From Diplocloster modestus (GTDB lineage Bacteria; Bacillota; Clostridia; Lachnospirales; Lachnospiraceae), in assembly GCF_019042245.1 (NCBI RefSeq), contig NZ_JAHQCX010000021.1, positions 1 to 64,000 of the forward strand: 64,000 nucleotides of DNA. Reading direction: 5' to 3'. The first letter of the stretch is position 1; the number at the start of each line of letters is the position of its first letter. The notes beneath the pieces are model-generated. The model was not told the origin of the DNA and made no database searches. It saw nothing but the letters and a program-made list of their open reading frames with translations. This document shows positions 45,815 through 53,465 of this stretch, piece after piece. A program made the translations under genes and the position numbers.

Positions 45815-46573
45815 ATGGGAATAGAAGATATGGAAGATTTTGAAGAACTGGAAGGCCAGGACCGGCTGAAAGACACTTCGGAATTTGAGCATTCCCTGGA
45901 AAACAGCCAAGGACTGGAGACTTTAGATGAGACTCATATACGCCAGACTGAAAAGCTGGAGGAGGGAATATACCGGGATACCATAGGCAGCATCGGGATG
46001 CCTGCTGGGATGGAAGGCCTGGAAAATGAGTGGATATCAGGGGAACCGCTGGAAGACATGGAACACTGGCATATGCAGGAGGGTGATATGTCCTGCGCGG
46101 TGGTGTGCCAGGAATTCGTAGCGGAGGAGCTATTGAACACCGAACTGAATGAACAGGACCTGGTGGAGTTCGCTGTCTCGAAAGGATGGTTCGACCCGGA
46201 AACAGGCACTACCCTGGAAGATACCGGTAATATTCTGGAATATCTGGGTCTGGAGGTAGTGCAAAACGAACACGGCAGCATTCAGGATATCGAAAGAACC
46301 CTGGAGGAAGGCGGAAAGGTCATTGCCGGTGTGAATAATATATCCCTGCTGACCCCGGACTCCATGGAATGTGTCTACTATCCGTCCCTTACCGCAAATC
46401 ATGCGGTGGAAGTGATCGGCATCGATAAGACAGATCCGTCGAATGTGAAAGTAATCCTGAATGATCCGGGGCTTCCGGGCGGCCGCGGGATCAGCTATGA
46501 TCTGGAGGAATTCCAAACAGCATGGAACACCAGCGGAGGCTTTATGGTAAGCGCCTATCGGGCTGATCAATGA
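45815..46573 (+). CDS. C39-like cysteine peptidase with acidic N-terminal region
   Basis: A 252-residue protein. Residues 1-85 are acidic and disordered-looking and begin MGIEDMEDFEELEGQDRL, close to the start of the protein at 41829. From about residue 86 there is a papain-like C39 fold: nucleophile Cys94 in QEGDMSCAVVCQEF, His196 in TANHAVEVIGID and an Asn/Asp in VILNDPGLPGG. Such domains usually cleave leader peptides after a double Gly, but no exporter is fused here, and it lacks a signal peptide. AGGAGG sets the start. Confidence 0.8.
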   Translation: MGIEDMEDFEELEGQDRLKDTSEFEHSLENSQGLETLDETHIRQTEKLEEGIYRDTIGSIGMPAGMEGLENEWISGEPLEDMEHWHMQEGDMSCAVVCQEFVAEELLNTELNEQDLVEFAVSKGWFDPETGTTLEDTGNILEYLGLEVVQNEHGSIQDIERTLEEGGKVIAGVNNISLLTPDSMECVYYPSLTANHAVEVIGIDKTDPSNVKVILNDPGLPGGRGISYDLEEFQTAWNTSGGFMVSAYRADQ

Positions 46574-46590
46574 GAGGAGGAGGTCCCAGT

Positions 46591-47070
46591 ATGAGAGAAT
46601 ATATAAAAGAGGTACAGGAAAAACAGGCGGTGCGGAGTATGATCCCCATGAATTTCCAGATGGGATTGCCGATATTGAAACCAAAAGATCAGGAACTTCT
46701 GGTGATATTTCCCTACTACCGCACGAAAGTGGAAGGCAATCAGATTCACATGAGCCTGCCCAGATTCCATGCGGTCATGGCTTATCCGTCCGGCCGTCTG
46801 GTACGCGTGGAGGACCTGAAATACAACGGCAGATTTCAGGATATTGATTTTTCAGCATATGAAGGTGTCTACAGCCGGGGAATAGGAGAACAGGCGGCCG
46901 CCTACCGGGAGGCGGTGGAGCGGTACCTGGACCGGGCCGGCGCGCTTCTTAAGCAGCAGTCGGGCGGTGCGCAGATAACAGCGGAGCAGGCCGGGCAGAT
47001 GCAGGAGGAGCTATTTCAGATAATAGAACCTTTTTATACGGAATATTACAGAAGATTGTTGGAGGAGTGA
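46591..47070 (+). CDS. Conserved-looking protein of unknown function
   Basis: A 159-residue soluble protein. The middle (LLVIFPYYRTKVEGNQIHMS, FHAVMAYPSGRLVRVEDLKY) suggests a mixed beta sheet, and the end is helical (PFYTEYYRRLL). No signal peptide, membrane segment or catalytic motif is visible. GAGGAGG lies before 46591. It sits in the cluster between the peptidase and the LytTR regulator, with short gaps. Confidence 0.75.
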   Translation: MREYIKEVQEKQAVRSMIPMNFQMGLPILKPKDQELLVIFPYYRTKVEGNQIHMSLPRFHAVMAYPSGRLVRVEDLKYNGRFQDIDFSAYEGVYSRGIGEQAAAYREAVERYLDRAGALLKQQSGGAQITAEQAGQMQEELFQIIEPFYTEYYRRLLEE

Positions 47071-47075
47071 GACGG

Positions 47076-47798
47076 ATGAAGCCTGTAGTGCAGCTGGCAG
47101 TGGTCGATACAGACCAAAAGAATATCGAATGTATCAGACAAATGCTGACAGATACGGCGGTGAAATATGATGTGGATATGCAGGTGGACTGGATCACAGA
47201 TCTGCGAAAGGCCGGAAAGCTGTTCGAGTCGTCCGACACCCTTCAGCTGGTATTGATCAATTTGGGCCTGGGGCGAATCGCCGGCAGAGTGGCGGAAGGG
47301 TTATACCAGAGCAGCCACTGTTACGTGATGTATTACGCCCAGAAGAAGCTGGACCTGGAACCCTATCTCTTAGCCAGGCCGATCGCTTTTCACGCGGACT
47401 TGTCGGACCATGCCTTATTCAGCAGCAAAGTGCTGGCGCTTAGTACTATGATCCTGCAGGATAAAAACATGTTTGTCCGAAACGCCAAGAGCAGTACGAT
47501 TCTGATCCGCTATCGGAATATCCGGTACTTTGAGAGTAATTATAAAAATGTAATCCTCTATACCAGTCAGGGACACAGCTATACATTCCGGGGGCGGCTC
47601 GACGAGATCGGCCGGCAGATTCCGGGGGCGGTTTTTCTAAGGGTCCACCAGAGTTATCTGGTAAACCTATCCTACGTGGAGAGGGTGGACAAAAGTAAAA
47701 AAAGCCTCCTGCTCACCAGCGGTGAGGAATTACAGATCAGTAAGCCGTATTATGAAGGGGTCATAAGCCGGCTGCTGGCAGAATCGGAAGAGATATAG
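47076..47798 (+). CDS. LytTR-family regulator with degenerate receiver domain
   Basis: A 240-residue regulator. Residues about 1-120 look like a response-regulator receiver (LAVVDTDQKNIECIRQML), but the phospho-acceptor strand reads LVLINLGLG, with Asn in place of Asp. Residues about 135-238 are a LytTR DNA-binding domain (IRYFESNYKNVILYTSQG, FLRVHQSYLVNLSYVERVD). It is probably controlled by a partner rather than by phosphate, and it likely regulates this cluster. GGAGGAG lies before 47076. Confidence 0.88.
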   Translation: MKPVVQLAVVDTDQKNIECIRQMLTDTAVKYDVDMQVDWITDLRKAGKLFESSDTLQLVLINLGLGRIAGRVAEGLYQSSHCYVMYYAQKKLDLEPYLLARPIAFHADLSDHALFSSKVLALSTMILQDKNMFVRNAKSSTILIRYRNIRYFESNYKNVILYTSQGHSYTFRGRLDEIGRQIPGAVFLRVHQSYLVNLSYVERVDKSKKSLLLTSGEELQISKPYYEGVISRLLAESEEI

Positions 47799-47822
47799 GA
47801 TGATGGATTGGGAGACAAAAAG

Positions 47823-47936
47823 TGTTCCCCCATACCGGAATGAAAGGCGCAGCAAACGCGCTGCTGGAGGTACGGTTGAACAAAAAAGATGTTCCCCCAT
47901 ACCTGAATCGAGGCGCAGTAAATGCGCCACTGGAGG
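47823..47936 (+). repeat. Tandem leader repeat with hairpin and ribosome site
   Basis: Two similar units (47823-47870 and 47890-47936) each contain TGTTCCCCCATACC, a hairpin (GGCGC/GCGCT in the first, GGCGCA/TGCGCC in the second) and CTGGAGG. The second provides the ribosome site of the Hsp70-like gene. The unit resembles that at 6360 (CATACCT...GC-hairpin...TGGAGG). The hairpin is preserved although its bases differ. Confidence 0.8.
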
Positions 47937-47941
47937 AAAAT

Positions 47942-50050
47942 ATGAGCGCTAAACGTGTGATTGGAATTGATTTCGGTACCAGTAATTCGGTGGTCAGAGT
48001 AAAAAGGTACGGGGAAGACGGACAGCCATTTGGGGACCGGCTGTTCGTGTCGAACATACTGTTTGACGGCAATGACAGCGTGCCGACCCTGGTGCAGATT
48101 CCAGACGACATCGAGATTACACCGGAGCTTGAGCTTAAGGAAGAGGACTGTGAGTTTGGCCGCGCCGCTGCTGTCGAGCAGCCGGGGATGAGGACCTGGC
48201 GGGATTTCAAGACGGATCTGGAGAGCAAAGACCCGGGAATCCGTATGAGGGCCCGCTGGCTGACGCGACTGTTCCTTAAGTATATCTACCGGCAGTATCA
48301 GACCCAGTCCATTCATCTGGGAGATGGAACGGATGAAGAACTGGTCTATGTCAGTTATCCGGCAAAATATTCGGAAGAAAACAGACAGTTTATGATCCAG
48401 GCGGCAAAAGACGCGGGCTTTTCCAATGTCAGGGGTATCACGGAACCGGAAGCGGCAGTCAGGGCTTTCCTGGTACAAGGCGAGAGGGAACTGCGGCAAA
48501 TGGGTCTGCTGCATGCGGATGGGGCTTCGTATCTGCTGTTCCTGGATATGGGCGCAGGGACGACGGATCTGGCTGTGTGCAAATATGAAAATGGCAGCAC
48601 ACAGATTATTTCCACATGGCCGGATGACCGGACGAATATTTATTTTGGCGGAAAAGATATTGACCAGGTGCTGAGCGGTTATGTGGAAGCTTATCTGCGC
48701 AGCAACAATAATGTGGTTCCTTCCTATTTTACCGATCATTTCAGTGAAAAATACATCGACGCGGTAAAAGCCTGGAAGGAGGTAACGGTTTCCAGAACGC
48801 TGAAACGCAATAAAAGCGTGCCGTATTTCAGCGCAGTAAAGAATCCATATCCGAATCTTCCGGATTTCTCACCGGCAATTGGGCGAAAAGAATTTGAGGA
48901 TACCTGTAAGCAATACCTATGTAGCTTTCCGGAATTGGTGAACGGCTGTCTTGCACACACCCGGGAAATCGATCCGGATTTTCCCGGAACGGACGGGATC
49001 GAACTGGTACTGCTGACCGGGGGCCACAGCCAGTGGTACTTTATTCCGGAAATCCTGACAGGGAAAAACCAGGCATTTGGCAGCGTGTCGCTTCCCCAAA
49101 TTCAGTCCGAACCGGCCAGAGTAAGGCTGAGCGGAAAGCCGCAGGAAATGGTCGCTGTAGGGATGGTTTATGATCTTCTGAAATCGGATCACTCAGGGGA
49201 GGCCGTAAAGCCTGATGAGCAGGAGCAGAGTATTGAGGAACAGAACACTGGGAATCAGTATGGTAAAGATCAGAATAGCCAGGAAAGTAAAGAGCAGTTC
49301 CGGTCTGGCCGGGACTTGGTATATGGCAAATCAGAGGTCGGAGACAAACCGTCTCCCATCCCTTATTATCAGGAAAAGGTTCTAACCCGGGAAGAAGTGA
49401 AACAAAGATTCCATGGTACAAAAAATATTATAATACCGGAAGAATATACGACAATAGGAGAGAATGCGTTTGGAGGGACCGGCTGGGGGGCGGCAGGTAA
49501 TGCATTTGCCGGCCTGTTCTCAAAACAGGTAACGGGAGTGGAAACAGTACAGCTGCCTGCGGGACTGAGACATATCGGGGAAATGAGCTTTTTTGACTGT
49601 AAAAATATAAAGAGTATAAAGCTTCCGCAGGGATTGCTCACAATAGGAGATAGTGCGTTTAAGGGCTGTAACTCATTACAAATGGTTACCATACCAGGAA
49701 GTGTAAAAAAAATATCACGGAGCGCTTTTGAGGACTGTAAGGGCCTAAAGTCCGTCATTATTGAAAATGGAGTAGAAGAGATCGGTTGGAGGGCTTTCCG
49801 ATATTGCGACTCCCTGAGTTCTGTTACGATAAAGGGACATGTGAAAAAAATCTGCGAAGAGGCTTTTGGAGGATCCAACGTATTTATGACTGTGGTAATA
49901 GAGGATGATGTGGAGAACATAGATGTCGATGCTTTTGCTATTGCATTTGCATACAGACTAGGCACTCTCGGAGAGATGGAGATCCGCTGCAGGAGAGGTT
50001 CTCAGGCAGAAAAATATGCGATTAACCGCAAAATAAAAGTTTCCTACTAA
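47942..50050 (+). CDS. Hsp70-family ATPase fused to BspA-type leucine-rich repeats
   Basis: A 702-residue protein. Residues about 1-370 are an actin/Hsp70 ATPase: phosphate-1 loop GIDFGTSNSVV at about 8-18, phosphate-2 loop FLDMGAGTTDLAV at about 200 and adenosine loop VLLTGGHSQWYF at about 355. A charged linker follows, then residues about 490-690 hold tandem LRR_5/BspA repeats (IKSIKLPQGLLTIGDSAFKG and five like it). No Hsp70 peptide-binding domain is seen; the repeats may replace it as binding surface. GGAGG sets the start. This fusion is unusual. Confidence 0.9.
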   Translation: MSAKRVIGIDFGTSNSVVRVKRYGEDGQPFGDRLFVSNILFDGNDSVPTLVQIPDDIEITPELELKEEDCEFGRAAAVEQPGMRTWRDFKTDLESKDPGIRMRARWLTRLFLKYIYRQYQTQSIHLGDGTDEELVYVSYPAKYSEENRQFMIQAAKDAGFSNVRGITEPEAAVRAFLVQGERELRQMGLLHADGASYLLFLDMGAGTTDLAVCKYENGSTQIISTWPDDRTNIYFGGKDIDQVLSGYVEAYLRSNNNVVPSYFTDHFSEKYIDAVKAWKEVTVSRTLKRNKSVPYFSAVKNPYPNLPDFSPAIGRKEFEDTCKQYLCSFPELVNGCLAHTREIDPDFPGTDGIELVLLTGGHSQWYFIPEILTGKNQAFGSVSLPQIQSEPARVRLSGKPQEMVAVGMVYDLLKSDHSGEAVKPDEQEQSIEEQNTGNQYGKDQNSQESKEQFRSGRDLVYGKSEVGDKPSPIPYYQEKVLTREEVKQRFHGTKNIIIPEEYTTIGENAFGGTGWGAAGNAFAGLFSKQVTGVETVQLPAGLRHIGEMSFFDCKNIKSIKLPQGLLTIGDSAFKGCNSLQMVTIPGSVKKISRSAFEDCKGLKSVIIENGVEEIGWRAFRYCDSLSSVTIKGHVKKICEEAFGGSNVFMTVVIEDDVENIDVDAFAIAFAYRLGTLGEMEIRCRRGSQAEKYAINRKIKVSY

Positions 50051-50062
50051 CCGGAGGAGAAG

Positions 50063-50170
50063 ATGAGTGTAAAACGTATGATTGGAATAGAGTTCGGTAC
50101 CAGCAATTCGCTGGTCATCTGGGAGAATATTGAAAAGTTGGTGATCATATGGCGACGAAAAGAATCATAG
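50063..50170 (+). pseudogene. Truncated Hsp70 start, remnant of a third copy
   Basis: A 35-codon frame with its own GGAGGAG site begins MSVKRMIGIEFGTSNSLV, the Hsp70 phosphate-1 loop, then loses similarity (IWENIEKLVII) and ends in TAG inside the next gene. It looks like the first 18 codons of a deleted Hsp70 paralog, overlapping the real next start at 50149. Confidence 0.65.
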
Positions 50171-52110
50171 GGATTGATTTTGGAACGAGCACATCCGTCG
50201 TAAGGGTAAAAAGATATGAAGGGGATCGGACACCGATTGGGGACCGGCTGTTCGTCAATAACGTATTGTTCGACGGACGGGACAGCGTACCGACGCTGGT
50301 CCAGCTGCCGGACGATATTGAGATTACTCCGGAGCTTACGTTATCGGATGACAATTGTGATTTCGGATACTACGCAGCCGCGGAACAGCCGGGGATGACA
50401 ACCTACCGGAATTTTAAAGTGGAACTGGAAAATGACCAGCCTGATGTGCGGACGCGGGCCAAATGGCTTACCAGGAGGTTTTTCCAATATCTGTATGAGG
50501 TCTATCAGCAGCAGAAGAATCAGCTGGGAGATAATTCCGATGAGGAGATCACCTACGTTAGTTATCCTGCAAAATATGCCGAAGAAAACCGTCAGTTTAT
50601 GATCGATGCGGCAGCGCAGGCTGGTTTTAAAAATGTAAAGGGGATCACAGAACCAGAAGCCGCTGTCCGGGCTGTTATGGTGCAGGAGGAAAAAGAGCTG
50701 AGAGCGCTGGGGCTGCTGGGAGGAGCCGGCTGTTCTTATCTGTTGTTCCTGGACATGGGAGCCGGGACTACGGACATCGCCGTCTGCCGGTATGAAAATG
50801 ATGAAACCCAGATCATATCCACCTGGCCGGATAAAACTACGAATATCTATTTTGGCGGAAAAGATGTGGATTACATTCTGACCGGTTATATCGAGCGGTA
50901 TCTGAGGGACCACCGGGATATCGTTCCGGAATACTTTATCGACAGTTTTTCCGATAAATACATAGATAATATAAAGACCTGGAAGGAGACTACGGTCTCC
51001 CGGACACTGAAGAGAGGTAAAAGTATCCCGTACTTCCAGACCGTAAAGAATCCCTATCCATCTCTTCCGGATTTTTCGCCGTCGATCGGCAGGGGGGAAT
51101 TTGAGCGGGCCTGTACAGAATATCTGAAAAACTTCGCGGTTCTGATAAATGGAAGCCTGAACCACACCCAATCTATAGCGCCGGAGTTCCCGGGGAGCCA
51201 GGCGATCGATCTGGTGATCCTGACCGGGGGGCACAGCCAGTGGTATTTTATAAAAGATATGCTGGAAGGTAAAAGGCCGGAGTTCGGCAGCCTGGATCTT
51301 ACGAAGATCCGTTCCAATCCCGTCAGAATCTGTGTCAATGGGAAACCACAGGAGACAGTTGCAATGGGAATGGCCTATGAGCCGCTGCGGGTGATCCGTC
51401 AGAGTGGGCCGGAGGTGAAAAGCACGCCGGATGGAAATCGTGCGGCAGCCCGGAATGATAGACCACCGGAGAACCCGAAGGAAAGTATGGATGAGATCAA
51501 CGCGGAAATGACCGGGTATGAACTCAATAAGCTGGCCCGTATGTCATACAGCGACAACAAAGCAGCCGGCAGGGTGATACCGGCCAATGGGCTGTCTTAC
51601 ACGGTAAATGATATGTTAAGCTGGCTTCCGGCAGAGGTGGAGCAGAGAATAAACCGGTGGAACAGCAACCCCGGCTTTCTGTGGAAATATTACGAAAATC
51701 ATTATAAGGCATTGAGCGGATGGTCACAAAAATTAAGGCTCCAGCTTCTGACGGATGAAGTCCCGATTCTCTATTTGAACCGGAAGGGAGCTGAAAGAGG
51801 AAATCTGATCGAGTACGGCCTGATATTCACCAATAAGCGGATACACTGGCGGTTTGATTTTTTGTATAGAGACAGCATTTTTTATAATGATATCGTGGAT
51901 ATCAAACCGATTATCCTGCCGAATACCCTTGTGTCTTCGAACCAGGCAGCTTCCGATAAGGAAAGCGGGCTTGCGGTCAGACATTTTTACATGGAGCAGA
52001 ATGCGAGAAAAATTAAGACGACCAATATCTGGATGACTTATACGGAAGATCAAATTATACCGGAATATCAGCTTTTTGAGGCATTTTTTAAGGGATTCAG
52101 GGGTCAGTGA
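50149..52110 (+). CDS. Hsp70-family ATPase with a distinct C-terminal domain
   Basis: A 653-residue paralog of the preceding Hsp70 gene. The ATPase part is very similar: GIDFGTSTSVVRV near residue 8, FLDMGAGTTDIAV near 200, LTGGHSQWYF near 355, and a shared ATRTLKRGKSIPYF-type middle. The BspA repeats are absent. Instead the end (about 500-650) has a predicted beta-rich, PH/GRAM-like segment (YGLIFTNKRIHWRFDFLYRD). The two ATPases thus differ mainly in their output domain. The last 128 bases are duplicated at 53192-53319. Confidence 0.88.
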   Translation: MATKRIIGIDFGTSTSVVRVKRYEGDRTPIGDRLFVNNVLFDGRDSVPTLVQLPDDIEITPELTLSDDNCDFGYYAAAEQPGMTTYRNFKVELENDQPDVRTRAKWLTRRFFQYLYEVYQQQKNQLGDNSDEEITYVSYPAKYAEENRQFMIDAAAQAGFKNVKGITEPEAAVRAVMVQEEKELRALGLLGGAGCSYLLFLDMGAGTTDIAVCRYENDETQIISTWPDKTTNIYFGGKDVDYILTGYIERYLRDHRDIVPEYFIDSFSDKYIDNIKTWKETTVSRTLKRGKSIPYFQTVKNPYPSLPDFSPSIGRGEFERACTEYLKNFAVLINGSLNHTQSIAPEFPGSQAIDLVILTGGHSQWYFIKDMLEGKRPEFGSLDLTKIRSNPVRICVNGKPQETVAMGMAYEPLRVIRQSGPEVKSTPDGNRAAARNDRPPENPKESMDEINAEMTGYELNKLARMSYSDNKAAGRVIPANGLSYTVNDMLSWLPAEVEQRINRWNSNPGFLWKYYENHYKALSGWSQKLRLQLLTDEVPILYLNRKGAERGNLIEYGLIFTNKRIHWRFDFLYRDSIFYNDIVDIKPIILPNTLVSSNQAASDKESGLAVRHFYMEQNARKIKTTNIWMTYTEDQIIPEYQLFEAFFKGFRGQ

Positions 52111-52118
52111 CAGGATTG
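51991..52118 (+). repeat. 128-bp direct repeat, left copy
   Basis: Covers the last 120 coding bases of the Hsp70 gene and eight bases beyond. The right copy (53192-53319) is identical at 125 of 128 positions. The pair brackets the KilA-N gene. Confidence 0.92.
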
Positions 52119-52269
52119 CCTTCAACGTGTTATATGATCTGGCTCGAAACTTTCAGAGGTGTCACTTATATGGCACAGTATGCTTGATATCATTTTATCC
52201 AAGAGTAATTTGGGTGTGACCTTGAGAGGCTCCGGGTTACTGCGTAAGAAAAAGTGAGGATATACTAAG

Positions 52270-53130
52270 ATGTCAAAAAATAAAATTATCACTGTTCAGA
52301 ATGTAACTGTTACAATTTCATCAGAAGAACTTGACGACTATATCTGTATCACGGATATCGCGGGTGTAAAATCAGATCAGTCCAGATCTGCGGATATCAT
52401 TAGAAATTGGTTAAGAAACCGTTCAACATTAGAGTATCTGTCTGTATGGGAGCAACTTTATAATCCCAAATTTAAAGTGTTCGAATCCGAACACTTTAAA
52501 AAGCAGGCAGGTTTGCTTACATTTACACCAAGTGTTTCTGAGTGGATAGAACAGACAGGAGCAGTTGGGCTATATGTCAAACGAGGGAGATTTGGAGGTA
52601 CCTATGCACATAAAGATATTGCTTTTGAATTTGCATCAGCAATCAGTCCTACATTCAAATTGTACCTAATAAAAGAATTTCAGAGACTAAAAGAAGAAGA
52701 AAATAGCAAAGAGCGATTAGAATGGACTGCTAAAAGGTTCTTATCGAAAAATAATTACCTGATTCAAACCGATGCAGTAAAGAATTATCTAATTCCGAAA
52801 AGTAATTATAAGGATAATTTAGAGTGGCTGGCATATGCTAAGGAAGCAGATATTTTGAATGTTGCACTGTTCGGATTCACGGCAAAGGCGTGGAGGGATG
52901 CCAACCCAGAAATGGCAGGAAAAAGTAATGTTAGGGATTTTGCTACTGTAAATGAACTGACTGTTCTTTCAAATTTGGAAACACATAACGCACAGATGAT
53001 TCGGGAAGGTAGAGATAAAAAAGAACGGTTTACAATATTAAAGGATATAGCTGAATATCAGCTTGATATTTTAAATGAGGCGGAGAAGATTAAGATAGAA
53101 GAAAAAGAAGAGACAGAAGAGACAGTTTAG
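52270..53130 (+). CDS. KilA-N domain protein
   Basis: A 286-residue protein. The N-terminal 130 residues are a KilA-N DNA-binding domain, common in phages and mobile elements (CITDIAGVKSDQSRSADIIRNW and KRGRFGGTYAHKDIAFEFA). The second half is a helical region found in ORF11/KilA-N proteins (LFGFTAKAWRDANPEMAG). GAGGATATAC precedes the ATG. The AT-rich composition differs from its neighbours, and it sits inside a bracketing duplication. Both suggest recent arrival. Confidence 0.88.
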   Translation: MSKNKIITVQNVTVTISSEELDDYICITDIAGVKSDQSRSADIIRNWLRNRSTLEYLSVWEQLYNPKFKVFESEHFKKQAGLLTFTPSVSEWIEQTGAVGLYVKRGRFGGTYAHKDIAFEFASAISPTFKLYLIKEFQRLKEEENSKERLEWTAKRFLSKNNYLIQTDAVKNYLIPKSNYKDNLEWLAYAKEADILNVALFGFTAKAWRDANPEMAGKSNVRDFATVNELTVLSNLETHNAQMIREGRDKKERFTILKDIAEYQLDILNEAEKIKIEEKEETEETV

Positions 53131-53191
53131 CGCAGTAAAGAATGGATAAAAGGGTTATGTCCATTACAACTTGGAACATGTCTGAATTAGT

Positions 53192-53319
53192 ATGGAGCAG
53201 AATGTAAGAAAAATTAAGACGACCAATATCTGGATGACTTATACGGAAGATCAAATTATACCGGAATATCAGCTTTTTGAGGCATTTTTTAAGGAATTCA
53301 GGGGTCAGTGACAGGATTG
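53192..53319 (+). repeat. 128-bp direct repeat, right copy
   Basis: Non-coding copy of the 3' end of the Hsp70 gene. Three differences from the left copy, one creating a TAA in the old frame. It is placed between the KilA-N gene and the symporter gene. Immediately upstream (53157-53190) is a diverged copy of the short ATGTCC repeat at 35650. Confidence 0.92.
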
Positions 53320-53465
53320 TGTGTTATACTATAGGAACTGTGGTATAGAAAATGGCTGCCATGCAGCTGTGGTCAGTCAAAGAATCAGTCTGGCTGAATT
53401 CATTTACCATCAGGTTACGCCTGTTTTCAGGCAAATACATAGGAAAAACACGCAGGAGGTTACAC

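Noticed and set aside
47942-52110. Canonical dnaK-grpE heat-shock operon
   Set aside because: The Hsp70 proteins lack a normal peptide-binding domain, no dnaJ or hrcA is nearby, and the GrpE-like protein is membrane anchored.
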